Assembly (NCBI GenBank): GCA_033720855.1
Contig: JAWWBR010000081.1
Span: forward strand, 1 to 15,868
DNA length: 15,868 bases
Reading direction: 5' to 3'
From: SMXQ01 sp033720855
GTDB taxonomy: Bacteria > Pseudomonadota > Alphaproteobacteria > SMXQ01
Notes under the pieces: model-generated
Told to the model about the DNA's origin: nothing
Seen by the model: only the letters and a program-made list of their open reading frames with translations
The model's database searches: none
In this document: positions 13,953 to 15,868 of the stretch, one piece after another
Position numbering within the stretch: position 1 is the first letter of the stretch
How the letters are laid out: each line of letters begins with the position of its first letter
Program-made: the position numbers and the translations under genes

Positions 13953-15188
13953 ATGAACGGCGAGGGGCGGACCCGATGGGCGGTGGTGTTCGCCGCGTTC
14001 GGCGCCGGGGTCATCGGCGCCACCCATATCGGCAAAGTGCCGGCGGCGCTTCCCGCCATGCGCGCGGACCTCGCCCTCGATCTCGTCACCGCGGGGTGGG
14101 TCGTTTCCCTGCTCTATGCCATCGGCATGGTGTTGGGCGCGGCTGCGGGGCTGCTTTCCGACCGCCTGGGCCACCGCAGAATGGTGCTTCTCGGCATGGC
14201 GATACTTGCCTCAGGGTCGGTTGCCGGGGCACTGGCGGAAACAAGCGGCGCCATCCTCGCCAGCCGGTTTGCCGAAGGCATCGGGTATATCATCGCCATC
14301 GTTTCCGCCCCCTCGATTCTCGCCCGTGCCGCCGCGCCGGCCGACCGCCGCCTCGCCGTCGGAATGTGGGGCGCTTTCATGCCCACCGGCATGGGGGCGA
14401 TGCTGGTGTTGTCGCCATTCCTCCAGGAATCGGTTGGCTGGCGAGGCTCGTGGTTGGCGCTGGCGGCGCTCACTTTGCTCTGGATGGGGCTGATGGCGGT
14501 GGTTCTCCGGAGCCGGGCGCAAGCCGGGGAACCAAGCAGTGAAAGCCCCGAACCGGCGTGGCGGAACTTCATCATCATGGTGTCCGCTCGCGGGCCCTGG
14601 GTGCTGGCGCTCTGTTTCGGGTTCTATACGCTGGCCTGGATCGCGCTCATGGTCTGGCTGCCGACCTTCATCGTCGAACAGCGCGGCCTATCCGTCCGTT
14701 TCGCCGCCCTGCTGACCGTGATCGCGGTGCTCATCAACCTGCCGGGGAATCTTCTCGGCGGCTGGCTGAGCCATAAGGCGGTGCCGAGGGGCGCGGTGAT
14801 CGCGCTCGCCGGCGCCTTGATCGCCCTCTCGGGACCACTGATCTTCCTTGATCTTCTGCCCGATTGGGCGCGGTTCGGCGCCTGCCTGGCCTATTCCTTC
14901 GCCGTCGGCGTGGTGCCGGCGCTGATCTTCGGCGCGGTGCCCTATTTCGCGCCGGGGCGCGGCCAGATTGCCACCACCAATGGGTTGGTCGTGCAGGGAT
15001 CGCACCTCGGCCAATTCACGGGGCCGCCGCTGGCGGCGCTGGCCGTCACCCTGACGGGAGGCTGGCAGGCCGGGGCCCTGGTCTTCGGCTTTTGCGGGCT
15101 GGGGGTGATGGCGTTCGCCGCCCTCATCCACGGCGAGGAGAAGCGTCTCACTTCGCCTCAGGGCAGTTCCGAAAGAAGCACCCCGTAG
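13953..15188 (+). CDS. MFS transporter
   Basis: The 411-residue protein shows about twelve hydrophobic segments and the major facilitator signature between helices 2 and 3, GLLSDRLGHRR (residues 66-76). RFAEGIGYI (105-113) matches the helix 4 region. A central hydrophilic loop (about 168-185, RSRAQAGEPSSESPE) separates the two six-helix halves. The family moves small solutes, often coupled to protons; the general look is of the CynX/NimT-like or sugar-acid/aromatic-acid carriers, but the substrate is not readable. The frame extends upstream to an ATG at 13854 inside the previous gene; the ATG at 13953 places the first helix near the N-terminus as expected, although its ribosome site is weak. 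It follows the AhpD-like gene by 40 bases. Its 3' end overlaps the convergent racemase-family gene by 31 bases. Confidence 0.85.
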   Translation: MNGEGRTRWAVVFAAFGAGVIGATHIGKVPAALPAMRADLALDLVTAGWVVSLLYAIGMVLGAAAGLLSDRLGHRRMVLLGMAILASGSVAGALAETSGAILASRFAEGIGYIIAIVSAPSILARAAAPADRRLAVGMWGAFMPTGMGAMLVLSPFLQESVGWRGSWLALAALTLLWMGLMAVVLRSRAQAGEPSSESPEPAWRNFIIMVSARGPWVLALCFGFYTLAWIALMVWLPTFIVEQRGLSVRFAALLTVIAVLINLPGNLLGGWLSHKAVPRGAVIALAGALIALSGPLIFLDLLPDWARFGACLAYSFAVGVVPALIFGAVPYFAPGRGQIATTNGLVVQGSHLGQFTGPPLAALAVTLTGGWQAGALVFGFCGLGVMAFAALIHGEEKRLTSPQGSSERSTP

Positions 15189-15868
15189 CCGTCCCGGGGC
15201 TCGTGCACCTTGAGCCGTTTCTGGAATTCCCATACCCGGGCGGTGACCGGGTGGATCACCGGCACCGAGAGGTCCTGCTCGAGCACCTGGACAATATTGA
15301 GGCTGCGCCAGCCCGAACCCAGCATGTAGATGGCATCCGCCCCCTTCTGCTTGAGGAAGTTCTTCTTGATGTGCTCGTAGATCTGCTCCCCCGACAGTTC
15401 CTGAACCTTGTTGAATGGCACGTCGATGCCGGCCATGCCCTTGACCTTGAATCCGGCGTCCTCGAAATAGCTGGCGAAGGTGCGGTTGATGTTGCCGGTG
15501 AAATAGGTGGCGCCGACGAAATTCTTGATCTTGAGCGCCTTCATCGCATTGACGTGGTTCTGACCGGCGGTGAAGATCGGGATCTTGTACTTGCGCCGCC
15601 AGCGGCGGACGATCTTGGCTTCGCCGTCATAGCCGTGGACCATGAAGGGCGGTGCGCCGTTGGGGTGGATGAGGTCTGGCTCCTGGGGCACCAGGCGCTC
15701 GATCTCCGCCTCGTAGGCCGCCATCATGGTCTTGAATTCCTCGCGCGTGCCCTGGGTGATGTTGAGGAACAGCGGAATGACGCCGATCCCTTCGGGCAAC
15801 AGGCGGATGACCTCCTCGGTCATGCCCGGGCGCATGGTCGGGTTGATCATGCCGACCAGGCCGCGCCA
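15158..15868 (-). CDS. Asp/Glu racemase-superfamily protein, lacking the catalytic cysteines (5' partial)
   Basis: The gene runs off the right edge; 236 residues are visible, and the frame upstream of the first Met (15850) still codes for WRGLVG before MINPTMRPG, so the true start lies outside. The family is Asp/Glu racemase, which includes maleate cis-trans isomerase and arylmalonate decarboxylase. The two family cysteines would fall near NGAPP (64-68, numbered from MINP) and near LGSGW (177-181); both are absent, and the visible protein contains no cysteine at all. The C-terminal half matches the family layout (DLSVPVIHPVTARVWEFQKRL). It could be a non-racemase enzyme of the superfamily or use another residue as base. 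It is convergent with the MFS gene (31-base overlap). Confidence 0.75.
   Translation of the reverse strand, partial: WRGLVGMINPTMRPGMTEEVIRLLPEGIGVIPLFLNITQGTREEFKTMMAAYEAEIERLVPQEPDLIHPNGAPPFMVHGYDGEAKIVRRWRRKYKIPIFTAGQNHVNAMKALKIKNFVGATYFTGNINRTFASYFEDAGFKVKGMAGIDVPFNKVQELSGEQIYEHIKKNFLKQKGADAIYMLGSGWRSLNIVQVLEQDLSVPVIHPVTARVWEFQKRLKVHEPRDGYGVLLSELP

Noticed and set aside
1..15868. Search for CRISPR arrays, tRNA genes, transposases, toxin-antitoxin pairs or defence genes
   Set aside because: No regularly spaced repeats, cloverleaf sequence, transposase motif or paired small toxin/antitoxin frames were recognised by eye.

Overview
The window looks like a stretch of chromosome from a high-GC Gram-negative bacterium, most likely an alphaproteobacterium of the Rhodospirillales kind. 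The Gram-negative call rests on an LpxR-type outer-membrane lipid A deacylase and a lipoprotein. The alphaproteobacterial call rests on the general look of the proteins, on a small protein with the KIEILRRWEYDA-type motif, and on the density of SDR, dehydratase and amidohydrolase genes; it is an inference. No rRNA, tRNA, CRISPR array, transposase, integrase or phage gene was seen.

Layout. 1-1338: tail of an unrecognised gene, a ceramidase-like (CREST superfamily) membrane protein, and a convergent DksA/TraR-type zinc-finger protein. 1361-5398: sugar-acid or hydroxy-acid type metabolic genes, namely a D-2-hydroxyacid dehydrogenase (minus strand, apparently co-transcribed with the dksA-like gene), a divergent SDR, a beta-hydroxyacid dehydrogenase (minus strand), and a divergent mandelate racemase-type enolase-superfamily dehydratase. 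5399-7674: a patch of visibly lower GC with two small genes (a conserved cytosolic protein and a lipoprotein), a class III nucleotide cyclase fused to an N-terminal DUF4242-like domain, and long gene-free spacers with dyad elements. 7675-10526: a TauD/TfdA dioxygenase behind a good sigma70-type promoter, a convergent LpxR-like gene, and a second SDR. 10593-15868: an ACMSD-type amidohydrolase ending in a strong intrinsic terminator, then a plus-strand run of aldo/keto reductase, AhpD/CMD-like protein and MFS carrier, facing an Asp/Glu racemase-superfamily gene that runs off the right edge.

How the genes work together. Most genes are redox, dehydratase and hydrolase enzymes of small-molecule catabolism, arranged in short divergent or convergent pairs rather than one long operon. 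No pathway can be named with confidence: there is no substrate-defining ring-cleavage enzyme, kinase, aldolase or solute-binding protein, and no DNA-binding transcription factor of a standard family in the window. The most notable observations are active-site substitutions in otherwise intact enzymes (aldo/keto reductase with Ser in place of the catalytic His; a racemase-family protein with no cysteine at all in the visible part; a dehydrogenase with a rewritten substrate loop) and several well-formed dyad elements in the intergenic regions. I see no clear candidate for a wholly new defence or mobile system here.
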